This document shows positions 51,755 to 60,461 of a stretch of 64,000 nt of DNA, in pieces. The DNA is from CAYSPG01 sp964432885 (GTDB lineage: Bacteria > Bacteroidota > Bacteroidia > AKYH767-A > OLB10). The first letter of the stretch is position 1. Each line of letters begins with the position of its first letter. The DNA is taken from NCBI GenBank assembly GCA_964432885.1, contig CAYSPG010000001.1:62001-126000 (forward strand), written 5' to 3'. The translations under genes were made by a program, and so were the position numbers. The notes beneath the pieces are model-generated. The model was given only the letters and a program-made list of their open reading frames with translations, was not told the origin of the DNA and did not search any database.

Positions 51755-52355
51755 TCTCCGCTCTCCACCGCTTCACATCTTCCGCTTTGCGCGGATTATC
51801 TTCGTACTTCGATATATAACTTCGGTTGGCATTACGCTTCAGTATTAGCTCCACTTTATCCTTACCATCTAGATTAGTGTAATCTTCGTTATCAGTTGGA
51901 AGTTTGCCATGCTCCTTATAATAATCTAGCGCGGCCCATCCGTTTTTAATACCAACACCCAATCGCATTATTTGCTTAGCAGCCTCGTATCTCTCAGCAA
52001 CACTTATCGAATCACGTAATCGGCCCTTCAAATACGTGCGCTGGTTCATAAGCTCAACCGTTTCATCCTTCATCTGTTTAATCGCTGCCGGTAGCTTTGC
52101 ATACTCTATATCAGTAAAATACCCTGCATCCTGCATTGGACTTTTAACAGGCAAATTTTCAGCTACCAGCTTTTCGGGGCTTTTAACCAAGGCCTCCAGC
52201 TCCTCGGCTAGACGTATTTTATTCTGCTTCGTTTCACCTGTACTTTCAAACACCTTCCTTAAAAACACATTTTTCCCAAACAAAAAGAAGAGCTTAAAAC
52301 CCTCATCCCAAGCCCGCTCACCGTCAAGCCATCGCTGTATTTTATCCATCCCCAT
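51717..52355 (-). CDS. Phage protein of unknown function, first gene of the packaging operon
   Basis: 212 aa, charged and helical (IQRWLDGERAWDEGFKLFFL, RTYLKGRLRDSISVAERYE). Divergent from the portal operon (89 bp apart), so the control region for both lies at 52356-52443. No domain recognised. Confidence 0.6.
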   Translation of the reverse strand: MGMDKIQRWLDGERAWDEGFKLFFLFGKNVFLRKVFESTGETKQNKIRLAEELEALVKSPEKLVAENLPVKSPMQDAGYFTDIEYAKLPAAIKQMKDETVELMNQRTYLKGRLRDSISVAERYEAAKQIMRLGVGIKNGWAALDYYKEHGKLPTDNEDYTNLDGKDKVELILKRNANRSYISKYEDNPRKAEDVKRWRAENEEIQRRLVSVV

Positions 52356-52443
52356 ATTACAATACTACTTGCAATTGCAAGCCGTGCAAAGGACAGCATA
52401 GGCTGTCCTTTCATTCGCCCATCCGTATTTTTTACTTAGCAAT

Positions 52444-52746
52444 ATGATAACGGTTAGGCGCATGCAACAGGAAATGGAAACCGGCTCCCCCTTCAATATT
52501 GAATTCTGCACCTATGACGAAAAACGCCTCACCGGTGGCGAACTAATAAAGCTCGGCCCGGCCATACTAACCTATCGCAGAAAAAAAACCGGTGGCATTG
52601 CAAAAAAAACAACAACCCCAACAGCCAAAAAACACCGCAACAACTGGCATAACGAAACACTAACAATCCGTGTCAAAGGCAGCAGCAGGTTCATAACAGT
52701 ACACAAGCAACTAATCACACTCTTCAACAATGAGCGCGTCATCTAA
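52444..52746 (+). CDS. Phage protein of unknown function
   Basis: 100 aa; strand-rich start (MITVRRMQQEMETGSPFNIE) and a basic middle with many Lys/Thr (KKTTTPTAKKHRNNW). First gene of the portal operon, overlapping the portal start by 17 bp. No domain recognised. Confidence 0.6.
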   Translation: MITVRRMQQEMETGSPFNIEFCTYDEKRLTGGELIKLGPAILTYRRKKTGGIAKKTTTPTAKKHRNNWHNETLTIRVKGSSRFITVHKQLITLFNNERVI

Positions 52747-54097
52747 TACACCGGCAGTTATCAAAGGCAAAAGCATCAACCCTGAGTTGAATGTACGTGT
52801 ATCAACACGCTCCCGCACAATGTTTGTTACATCAAACAAAACAGTAACACCTGCCGTACCCCACTCAGCTCCTACCGATGACGAATTCAAAAAGCAGGAC
52901 ATAATCCCATGGGGCAACACAAACCTTTTTCCTCAAACAGTTTACAAAGAAATTAAAGACAGTCCCGTAGTCATGCGCGGCCTCAACTGGCAGGCACAGG
53001 CATTATATGGTGGAGGCATACAGGTCGGAAAAATTATCGACTACAAAGACGATGGCACAGAAATTTTTAAACCATACAAACCCGGTGAAAACACCGATTG
53101 GGAAAAATTCCAGCAACGCAGCCCCGTATCTCAATACCTCATGTCTGCCGCTCTCGACTTTTATTTCTTCGGAATACCTTTCCCCGAAATAAGAATGACA
53201 CAAGGCTCGTCACAAGCCTCGCGTCAGGTATTCTCATTAAAATCCCAACGCGCTATGTGTTGCCGCTTTGGCGGATTAACCAAAGATGGCAAAGTCAAAA
53301 AAATTGCCCTCTCAGGCGAATGGAATATACACCCATCAAAAGAACAATCAACCGTTCCGTGCATCGATCCCTTTGACGACCCACTGACCCGCGTACAGGA
53401 AGACGACTCATTAAAAAAATTCATATTCCCGCTCGCTTACCCTTCCCCGGGCGAACTCGTGTACCCGCTCGTACCATGGGATTCAATCCGAAAACATTGG
53501 CTGCCCATTGCAAAATACATTGCCGAAGTAAAATACAACATGATGGTAACAGGTTCCATCATCAACTACGTTGTAGAAATTGCCGACTGGTACTGGCCGG
53601 CAAAATTTCCTGACTGGAACGAAAAGCCCGAACTAAAAGAAAAAAGATACAACCAGGTATGTGATGACTTTGATGCAATGATGGCCGGCAAAGAAAACGT
53701 AGGCAAAAACATCTTCGTCCATGGCAAATCATTAGAAACATCACCCGAAACATTTCCCGGATGGAAAATAACACCACTCGAAAAAGTACCCGGTGATGGC
53801 AAATTTCTTGACGACTCCACAGAAGCATCACTGCAAATGTACACTGGCATAGGAGTCGATCCTGCAATATTCGGAATGGTACCAGGCAAATCAATGTCAT
53901 CACCCGGTGGCAGCGATAAGCGCGTAGCATTCAACGTGTACATATCAATGCGCCAATACGACCGCGACACCATACTCCAGCCCCTGTACTTCATTCGCGA
54001 CTTCAATAAATGGGATCCGCAAATGCAGTTCCGGTTAAAATACCCTCTCATAACCACACTCGACAAAGGCAAAGAAACCCAGCAACAAACATCCTGA
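52730..54097 (+). CDS. Portal protein
   Basis: 455 aa. The order and content fit a phage portal: a disordered start, IIPWGNTNLFPQTVYKEIKD, VVMRGLNWQAQALYGGGIQV, LDFYFFGIPFPEIRMT, PSPGELVYPLVPWDSIRKHW and a C-terminal crown with GVDPAIFGMVPGK. Position beside (though divergent from) the terminase genes supports this. Stop overlaps the next ATG. Confidence 0.75.
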   Translation: MSASSNTPAVIKGKSINPELNVRVSTRSRTMFVTSNKTVTPAVPHSAPTDDEFKKQDIIPWGNTNLFPQTVYKEIKDSPVVMRGLNWQAQALYGGGIQVGKIIDYKDDGTEIFKPYKPGENTDWEKFQQRSPVSQYLMSAALDFYFFGIPFPEIRMTQGSSQASRQVFSLKSQRAMCCRFGGLTKDGKVKKIALSGEWNIHPSKEQSTVPCIDPFDDPLTRVQEDDSLKKFIFPLAYPSPGELVYPLVPWDSIRKHWLPIAKYIAEVKYNMMVTGSIINYVVEIADWYWPAKFPDWNEKPELKEKRYNQVCDDFDAMMAGKENVGKNIFVHGKSLETSPETFPGWKITPLEKVPGDGKFLDDSTEASLQMYTGIGVDPAIFGMVPGKSMSSPGGSDKRVAFNVYISMRQYDRDTILQPLYFIRDFNKWDPQMQFRLKYPLITTLDKGKETQQQTS

Positions 54098-55122
54098 TGG
54101 CAGAAGTATATTATTTCATAAAATCAACTGAAGAACTGCGCGAAGCTGTTGGAACCGTATCGCTAAACTTTACGTTCGAAAACATCCATTCCGAAATCGA
54201 AGAAGCAGCTATACGCTATTTGCGTAATGACTTGGGCATAGGCAAAACATTCTTTGATTCCCTCCTTACCGATTATAATGCAACACCCGATGCATACAAC
54301 CAGTTCGATGCAACAAAAAAACGTCTTATACGCTTCCTCCGTAAAGTAACCGGAAACTTTGCACTATACCATTGGCTCGATACCGGCAGCTTCACCGTTG
54401 GCTCTGCAGGTGCGGCCAACGAAAAGTCCGATAAAACCGAAAAAGTTGCTAAGTGGCAAATCGAAAAAGGAAAAGCTAAACACCTGCGCTCAGCTTTCGA
54501 GGCATTCGAGCAATTACTCGAATTTCTCGAAGAAAACAAAAACACCTTTACCGCTTGGCGCGATTCCGATGCAAAAACACTTTACACCGGTGGATTTATA
54601 AACACCATTACCGAATTCGCACAGTACTATCCAATGGTACAAAGCAGGCGTACACTTCGCGCCATCAGGCCGGCACAAACACACATAGAAGATTTCATCA
54701 TCTCCGAAGTAATCTCATCCGGCCTCTATGCCGAAATAAAAGCACAAATAAAAAACGGCAGCACCATCACCAATGCCAATAAAGCACTACTCGTTTTTAT
54801 CAAACCTGCATGCGCATGGCTCACCATGCAAAAAGCATTCTCACAACTTCGGTTTGTAATTGACGAAAAAGGCCTCCAGGTACTAAGCACAGCTTCCAAT
54901 TCCGACAATTACGATGAATCCCGCTCTGTCAATGGTGGCGAACTCTCATCGCTCATTACCGAAGCTTCAAACCAGGCTGCTTTTTACATTAAAAAACTTT
55001 CAGATTATCTATACGATAACCACGCCACATATCCACTTTATGAGGAAGCAACTCAATACACCAACCGGGCAGATAACCAGATAACCCTTAACGAACAAAC
55101 AAAAAAATCATTCCGCACATGA
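54097..55122 (+). CDS. DUF6712-like phage protein
   Basis: 341 aa from ATG 54097 (overlap TGATG). Helical: REAVGTVSLNFTFENIHSEI, LIRFLRKVTGNFALYHWLDT, LRAIRPAQTHIEDFII. I recall this type (DUF6712) next to portal genes in Bacteroidota phages; function unknown, perhaps head completion or capsid assembly. Confidence 0.6.
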   Translation: MAEVYYFIKSTEELREAVGTVSLNFTFENIHSEIEEAAIRYLRNDLGIGKTFFDSLLTDYNATPDAYNQFDATKKRLIRFLRKVTGNFALYHWLDTGSFTVGSAGAANEKSDKTEKVAKWQIEKGKAKHLRSAFEAFEQLLEFLEENKNTFTAWRDSDAKTLYTGGFINTITEFAQYYPMVQSRRTLRAIRPAQTHIEDFIISEVISSGLYAEIKAQIKNGSTITNANKALLVFIKPACAWLTMQKAFSQLRFVIDEKGLQVLSTASNSDNYDESRSVNGGELSSLITEASNQAAFYIKKLSDYLYDNHATYPLYEEATQYTNRADNQITLNEQTKKSFRT

Positions 55123-55499
55123 TTGAAATTCGCCAGGGCGACACAGCCGACATTACTATACCCATTAAAAACCTCGATGGCTCTCCCGTTGATCTTGTCG
55201 AACTTATGGGCTTTGCCATTTTTTTATACGATGAAAAATTTCAAATCGTAAAACGATACAGTCTTAGCCCGCTTACCGGATTCCTTAACACACTTACAAT
55301 TGCAAATGCCGCAATTAACCATGTACGCCTAATCATCGAAGCATCACACTCAAAACAATTTGCCGGAATCATTTCCTACCAGTTCCGCGCACAAGGAGGC
55401 AATACCGATTACGAAAACAACAAATGGTCCGCATCAACACCCATAATACAGCTCCTTAAAGTTGTACCTGCTGCCGGAGGTCAGTTCGCAAATGTTTGA
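55119..55499 (+). CDS. Phage structural protein candidate (beta-rich)
   Basis: 126 aa: IEIRQGDTADITIPIKNLDG and GFAIFLYDEKFQIVKRYSLS look like an Ig-like beta sandwich, common in minor virion proteins and fibre parts. ATGA overlap with the gene before. Confidence 0.6.
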   Translation: MIEIRQGDTADITIPIKNLDGSPVDLVELMGFAIFLYDEKFQIVKRYSLSPLTGFLNTLTIANAAINHVRLIIEASHSKQFAGIISYQFRAQGGNTDYENNKWSASTPIIQLLKVVPAAGGQFANV

Positions 55500-55638
55500 A
55501 TACACAGCTGACGAGGCAATACTCAACTCAGTAACATTCCTTGCTGACGATGCAACACTATTAATTAATATAAACAATACACCACCTGCCGAATTACCCG
55601 ATTGGTTCTACTCCTCAGATGGTGGCTTCGTAAATTAA
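55492..55638 (+). CDS. 48-aa phage protein candidate
   Basis: MFEYTADEAILNSVTFLADD and an acidic, Pro/Trp-containing end. It overlaps the previous gene by 8 bp and ends 1 bp before the next, filling the operon exactly, which supports translation. Confidence 0.5.
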   Translation: MFEYTADEAILNSVTFLADDATLLININNTPPAELPDWFYSSDGGFVN

Positions 55639-55639
55639 C

Positions 55640-56644
55640 ATGGCAACATTCAACCACGCTCGATGGCAACAACGAATAGGTGCTGATGACAGCATACCTA
55701 CCGTGCCCTCCAATCCAGACCCGGATACATGGAGCGCAACCGATATTGCCGTAGCAGAATGGTATTTTGCTTATAATTCAGGCCTTGATAAATACCGGTG
55801 CTGGACTCGCGACAACAATGGCTTGCGCGAAGTATTATTCTCCGATGACATTCAAAACCTCATCGAAGGGCTTGTTGATGCAGCAGTAGATGCAATTCGG
55901 GCAGGCGTTCCATCACAGGGCGACACCCTCAATAAACTTTACAACTTAATCACATCCTGGCACAGCGAAGTTGAAGTTGCCAACATTGCAGCGCGTGATG
56001 CATACAATGTTGTCCTGCCCCTAAATGTATTTGTAACAGATGATGGTGATGGCCGTTGGGCTTTATACCGTGCAATAACTGCCGGTGTTGGTGCCACATT
56101 CGTAAAGCTCTCAGATCCCGATTTGTTAAATGCTGCCGTAAGTGCATCCACCATACTGGCCACAGCGCTTACCGGGTTAAGCACTTCAAGCGCTGAAACA
56201 ATCACAGCAGCCGACTCTATTCTCAGTGCACTCGGTAAGCTTCAGGCACAGGCTATAGCCGAAGCTACAGCCCGTGCCAATGCCGACACCACCTTACAAA
56301 GCAATATTGATGCTGAAACATCAGCCCGTCAGCTTGCCAACACAGCCATTAGTGTAAGTATCTTAAACGAAGCGCAAGCTCGTGCCGCTGCTGATGCAGA
56401 ATTAGAATCGCAAATGAATTTGTTAAAAAAATTCAAACGTGTCAGCATCGAATCTGTAACACCTGGCGAATCGCAAACAGTTGTTGTTATAACGCAATCT
56501 GTTCAAAACATAATGGTAATTGTCGGTGGCCAGGTACTTGACGAAACCGATGCCCACGATTGCACTTACGATGACAATTTAACAATCACTATAGATCGTG
56601 TAATAGAAGACTACGAAAAAATAATTATATGGGGAAATTATTAA
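55640..56644 (+). CDS. Tail fibre-like protein with helical repeats
   Basis: 334 aa. After an N-terminal virion-binding-like domain the middle has ETITAADSILSALGKLQAQA and repeated TARANADTTLQSNIDAETSA-type segments that form trimeric coiled-coil rods in tail fibres, then a beta C-terminal end (SQTVVVITQSVQNIMVIVGG). Likely a host-recognition or neck fibre. Confidence 0.7.
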   Translation: MATFNHARWQQRIGADDSIPTVPSNPDPDTWSATDIAVAEWYFAYNSGLDKYRCWTRDNNGLREVLFSDDIQNLIEGLVDAAVDAIRAGVPSQGDTLNKLYNLITSWHSEVEVANIAARDAYNVVLPLNVFVTDDGDGRWALYRAITAGVGATFVKLSDPDLLNAAVSASTILATALTGLSTSSAETITAADSILSALGKLQAQAIAEATARANADTTLQSNIDAETSARQLANTAISVSILNEAQARAAADAELESQMNLLKKFKRVSIESVTPGESQTVVVITQSVQNIMVIVGGQVLDETDAHDCTYDDNLTITIDRVIEDYEKIIIWGNY

Positions 56645-57645
56645 TCACAATCATTATTACGCTGGCAAACACAATGATTTGCTATGCACAAACACTTCTC
56701 AATCCTTCCAAAATTTACCTTCCTTCCGGAAAATTAATTATAGGATCAGATAGCAACGTAGGCAGCGCAGTTTCTGTTTCTGGCGATGTATCTATTAATT
56801 ATTTAGGTGTATCAACGGTAGCAGCTCCTTGGTCAGGCATCACATCCAAACCTACTACCCTCTCAGGATATGGAATCACCGATGCACTTAGCTCCTCATC
56901 AACTGTTACCGTTGCACAAGGCGGCACTGGTCTCACCTCAATTGGAGGTACCAATAGATTGATTTATACATCCACTACCAACAACTTAACATCTCTCACT
57001 ACTGCCAATAGTTCCGTTCTTACAACATCTTCCGGTGGATCCCCTCAGTGGACCGCTCAGGGCACTGCTTTCAATGCCGCATTTGGCACCGGCACATCAA
57101 ATATTCCGCAAATAGGTTCAGCTCTCTCAAACAGTTTACCTATAGCCACAAACAGTTCAGGCCAGCTTGTAACCAAAACAATAAGTACATTTTATACGCT
57201 TATCGAAAAACTTAACGCCATAAAAACAGCCGACCAATCAACTACCACCACTGCATCACTCGTTGATGTATCTGATTTAAGTGTAACAGCCACATCATCC
57301 ACAAAATATAAATTACATGGCGTAATATTCTTAAATGCATCTGCAGCTAATGGCTTAAAAGTTGGCATCACCGTCCCCTCCGGCACTCTCATTGTTGGAG
57401 TTAAATCTCCTAACACAGCTAACAACAACATAATAATGACCACCATTACAGCTTCCAATACAGCAAGCTCCACACTGGCTCAATTTACCGCCTCAGGCTC
57501 TACCATTATACAATGTGAGTTTAACGGAACTATAAGCATAAGCTCAACCGGTGGAACAGTAAAACTACAAATGGCATCCAACAATGCGTCCAATACAATT
57601 ACAGCGCTAACCGGAAGCTACTTAACCCTCGAAACAATTCAGTAA
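56629..57645 (+). CDS. Tail fibre-like protein with N-terminal signal-peptide-like segment
   Basis: 338 aa. N-terminus GKLLITIIITLANTMICYAQ looks like a type I signal peptide (cleavage after CYA). The rest is fibre-like and Ser/Thr/Gly-rich, with TVAQGGTGLTSIGGTNRLIY (the common VAQGGTG fibre motif) and a C-terminal jelly-roll-like domain. A signal peptide on a virion protein is odd, so it may instead be a lysogeny-expressed surface protein or the hydrophobic part may be structural. Overlaps the gene before by 16 bp. Confidence 0.65.
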   Translation: MGKLLITIIITLANTMICYAQTLLNPSKIYLPSGKLIIGSDSNVGSAVSVSGDVSINYLGVSTVAAPWSGITSKPTTLSGYGITDALSSSSTVTVAQGGTGLTSIGGTNRLIYTSTTNNLTSLTTANSSVLTTSSGGSPQWTAQGTAFNAAFGTGTSNIPQIGSALSNSLPIATNSSGQLVTKTISTFYTLIEKLNAIKTADQSTTTTASLVDVSDLSVTATSSTKYKLHGVIFLNASAANGLKVGITVPSGTLIVGVKSPNTANNNIIMTTITASNTASSTLAQFTASGSTIIQCEFNGTISISSTGGTVKLQMASNNASNTITALTGSYLTLETIQ

Positions 57646-57887
57646 TGTTCATAGCCGAAGGAATTTTTAAAACATGTGTTAATATAACCTTGTGCAGCAT
57701 CAATTGCACAATGGGGATACTCGGCTTTGTCATTCAGGTACAAAACTCATTGGCTGATACATTTTTAAAAATGTACAGCACAACAGTGCCCCTTGTTAGT
57801 TTATTCCTCATGTATGTTATTAATCACGAAAAAATTGATGCCTGGTTTAAAAAAACATTTAAAAAAAAGCCACATGATCAACCGTAA
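57645..57887 (+). CDS. Holin-like membrane protein
   Basis: 80 aa with two hydrophobic stretches (CVNITLCSINCTMGILGFVI, TTVPLVSLFLMYVI) and a basic tail (KKTFKKKPHDQP), directly before the endolysin: the usual holin position and shape. Start overlaps the previous stop by one base. Confidence 0.6.
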   Translation: MFIAEGIFKTCVNITLCSINCTMGILGFVIQVQNSLADTFLKMYSTTVPLVSLFLMYVINHEKIDAWFKKTFKKKPHDQP

Positions 57888-58476
57888 ATTCTTTTATGAG
57901 CATCTCAAAAGCTCAACAGAACTATCGCTCTTCAAAACCATCACACGCAAACAGGTTGAGGGCATGGATGCTATTCTTGATTTTTGGGAAATAAACCTCA
58001 TCAATACCGACCACCGCAAACTTGCTTACATGCTCGCAACAGCATATCACGAAACAGCCTTTACCATGCAACCCATTACCGAAAGGGGAAATTCACAATA
58101 CTTTATAAAAAAATATTGGAACAATAAAAAAGTAGCCAGGTGGCTTGGCAACACGAATGCCGATGATGCTGTGTTTTATTCTGGTCGCGGATTTGTTCAA
58201 CTCACTGGCCGCGCCAACTACGAAAAATTTCAAACAATCACGGCACTCAAATTAATATCTAATCCCAACCTGGCTTGCGATATCAACGTAGCCGCCACCA
58301 TCATGTTCGTTGGTATGGAAAAAGGCATGTTCACCGGGCGCAAGCTCTCCGATTACTTCAATGGCCCCGATAAATGCGATTGGCTGGGTGCTCGCGCCAT
58401 CATCAACGGTACCGACCGCGCAAAAGACATAGCGGAATATGCTAAAAAATTCTTACAAGCAATTTCTACAATATGA
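57874..58476 (+). CDS. Endolysin, glycoside hydrolase family 19-like
   Basis: 200 aa from ATG 57874. LAYMLATAYHETAFTMQPIT with the catalytic Glu in the HETAF box, and GRGFVQLTGRANYEKF at about residue 104, are the GH19 chitinase-fold lysozyme signatures. No signal peptide; release would depend on the holin. It probably cuts peptidoglycan at lysis. Overlaps the holin end by 14 bp. Confidence 0.88.
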   Translation: MINRKFFYEHLKSSTELSLFKTITRKQVEGMDAILDFWEINLINTDHRKLAYMLATAYHETAFTMQPITERGNSQYFIKKYWNNKKVARWLGNTNADDAVFYSGRGFVQLTGRANYEKFQTITALKLISNPNLACDINVAATIMFVGMEKGMFTGRKLSDYFNGPDKCDWLGARAIINGTDRAKDIAEYAKKFLQAISTI

Positions 58477-58982
58477 AACCACTTAAAGAAACAAAACTTG
58501 GTAAACTCCTTGGCTCCAAAGGGCTCGACACTGTACTGGATACAGTCGGTGCTTTCGTGCCCGGTGTCAAGGTTCTCGACATCATTAAGGATGCCGTAAT
58601 CAACGACCCCAAAATGCTGGAGGCAGACAAAACAATTATTCTGACAGAAGTAAGCAGCATGCTTGAATTAATAAAAATGCAAAACGAAGACACGGCTAAC
58701 GCACGTAACCGCGAACTCGAAATTGTTAAGTCGGGAAAAAGCAACCTCACGCAAAACATCCTGGCATACCTCTCTGCAGCAATGTTTGTATTCATGGTTG
58801 TATGGGTGCTTATCAAAGGACTTGGCACCATGACCAATGAAGAAAGCCTCATCATCGGCACCATCATTGGCGCTGTCATCAATCAATATCAAAACATACA
58901 CAGCTACATGTTCGGCAGCTCGCAAGGAAGCAAAGAAAAAACCGCAATGATTAAAAAACTCACCAATGACAATCAAAGTTAA
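58473..58982 (+). CDS. Lysis-cassette membrane protein, holin or spanin-like
   Basis: 169 aa: a cytoplasmic helical first half (DTVLDTVGAFVPGVKVLDII), then two membrane helices (LAYLSAAMFVFMVVWVLI and ESLIIGTIIGAVINQ) and a basic end. Adjacent to the endolysin (ATGA overlap), so part of the lysis module, but which role cannot be said. Confidence 0.6.
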   Translation: MKPLKETKLGKLLGSKGLDTVLDTVGAFVPGVKVLDIIKDAVINDPKMLEADKTIILTEVSSMLELIKMQNEDTANARNRELEIVKSGKSNLTQNILAYLSAAMFVFMVVWVLIKGLGTMTNEESLIIGTIIGAVINQYQNIHSYMFGSSQGSKEKTAMIKKLTNDNQS

Positions 58983-59172
58983 CGGCAAAATTTACCCCTT
59001 CAATGCCTATGCAGTTAAGTGCTGGAGCTTTGATGCTGACAGTAAAGCCCTCATTATCGAGTTTCACGGCAACACACCCCTGCTTAAAATACCCGTACCC
59101 GACCCATTACAAATACCAGACATCAACGATGCCCTCGAAACCAAATTTAAGTTACACTACCTCCAGGCATGA
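58966..59172 (+). CDS. Small phage protein of unknown function
   Basis: 68 aa, beta-rich (KVNGKIYPFNAYAVKCWSFD, PLLKIPVPDPLQIPDINDAL). Overlaps both neighbours by a few bases. Confidence 0.55.
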   Translation: MTIKVNGKIYPFNAYAVKCWSFDADSKALIIEFHGNTPLLKIPVPDPLQIPDINDALETKFKLHYLQA

Positions 59173-59960
59173 ACACTATTGAAATAGCCTTTGGCAAAAA
59201 ACAACAGCACCAATGGAATACACGTGTTGCTTCCCGTTGGGACGAACTCACTCCTAACCAGGTGTTGTTTATTCTAAAAAGGCAGCAGGCAGTGCAAAAC
59301 CCTGCCCAATTGCTCGATGACATTGCCATGCACCTGCTTTCTCCCATTCCTAAAAAGTTCCCGGGCTTCAAACGTTGGCAGCTCGATGCCATTGTCGAAA
59401 AAATTGCTTGGCTCTTTGACGAAACCAACATTACCAAAAACCCATTAGCACAGGTAAAAGTTAACGATACCATTCTTTACGGCCCGCAAGATGCTCTTAC
59501 CGATTGCCGTTTCCTCGAATTTCTCCGCGCCAACAGCAATCTTACCGAGTATCTTAAAAGCAAACAACCCATTCACCGCGATAAATTTATTGCATGCCTC
59601 TACCGCACCAGGCGGCATGATTACAACCCGCTCAACCCTGCCGAAACAAAGGACTGCCGTGTAAAATTTAACGATGACTATACCGATACCAACGCAGCCC
59701 TATGCAGCCGTTTAAAAGAAGAACAAAAGCAAGCCATCGTTCTTTTCTTTCTCGGTTGTTGCAAACAAATGGCAGCCATATTTAAAGAAGCCTTTTCAAG
59801 TTCCGATACCAAAACAGGCTTCGGAATTCACGGAACCATCGACTCATTAGCCGGCCCCAAATTTGGAAACCCCGACCAGGTGGCCGACACATACCTGTAC
59901 TACATCCTTATATCAATTTGCAACTACGCCCGAAACCAGTCCGAATCACAAGCGGCATAA
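59169..59960 (+). CDS. Tail module protein of unknown function
   Basis: 263 aa, helical (WDELTPNQVLFILKRQQAVQ, LDAIVEKIAWLFDE, YYILISICNYARNQ). Size, helical content and its place ahead of large tail genes recall tail assembly chaperones, but no frameshift site is evident. Not identified. Confidence 0.55.
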   Translation: MNTIEIAFGKKQQHQWNTRVASRWDELTPNQVLFILKRQQAVQNPAQLLDDIAMHLLSPIPKKFPGFKRWQLDAIVEKIAWLFDETNITKNPLAQVKVNDTILYGPQDALTDCRFLEFLRANSNLTEYLKSKQPIHRDKFIACLYRTRRHDYNPLNPAETKDCRVKFNDDYTDTNAALCSRLKEEQKQAIVLFFLGCCKQMAAIFKEAFSSSDTKTGFGIHGTIDSLAGPKFGNPDQVADTYLYYILISICNYARNQSESQAA

Positions 59961-59972
59961 ATCCACTCTACT

Positions 59973-60461
59973 ATGGCATTCGATTACAACGGTTACTTCA
60001 AAAATTTCGCACAGGTACATCGTGATATTTTGCACGATGATAACACAAACAAAGTTTTTCATTCTGATATCGACAGCATCGATGAGCGCAACATGCCGCA
60101 AGGAAAAATGTACATGTTTGTGCCCGACCCCGGAGTGCGCTTTGGTGGCTCCACTCCCGACAGCGCCACCACACGAAACTTTGGCGAAATTTACTTTTGC
60201 CAGGCATGCCCCAATAACGACCCCATTGCCGAAAAGCAGGCTCGCGACAAAGCCATGCGAATAGCAAAACAACTCGTAGCTCGGCTCCTCAAAACACGCT
60301 CCAATTTCGAAATTACCGATTTCAACCTCCAGGAAACTACCATCGACCCTGCCGGCCCATTACTCGTTTCAGCTAATGCTCATGGCGCTGTAGTGCGCCT
60401 TTACCTCGGAAACCACGAATCTCTTGTAATTGATAATACCCAATTTACCGATTTGTCATAA
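59973..60461 (+). CDS. Tail module protein of unknown function
   Basis: 162 aa; FDYNGYFKNFAQVHRDILHD, then DPGVRFGGSTPDSATTRNFG and a beta C-terminus. No domain recognised. Stop overlaps the next ATG by one base. Confidence 0.55.
   Translation: MAFDYNGYFKNFAQVHRDILHDDNTNKVFHSDIDSIDERNMPQGKMYMFVPDPGVRFGGSTPDSATTRNFGEIYFCQACPNNDPIAEKQARDKAMRIAKQLVARLLKTRSNFEITDFNLQETTIDPAGPLLVSANAHGAVVRLYLGNHESLVIDNTQFTDLS

Noticed and set aside
53562..54072. Minus-strand ORFs inside the portal gene
   Set aside because: They are antisense shadows; the plus frame has portal-type content.
59169..59960. Tail assembly chaperone with programmed frameshift
   Set aside because: No slippery sequence with a matching downstream frame could be identified, so the role is left open.
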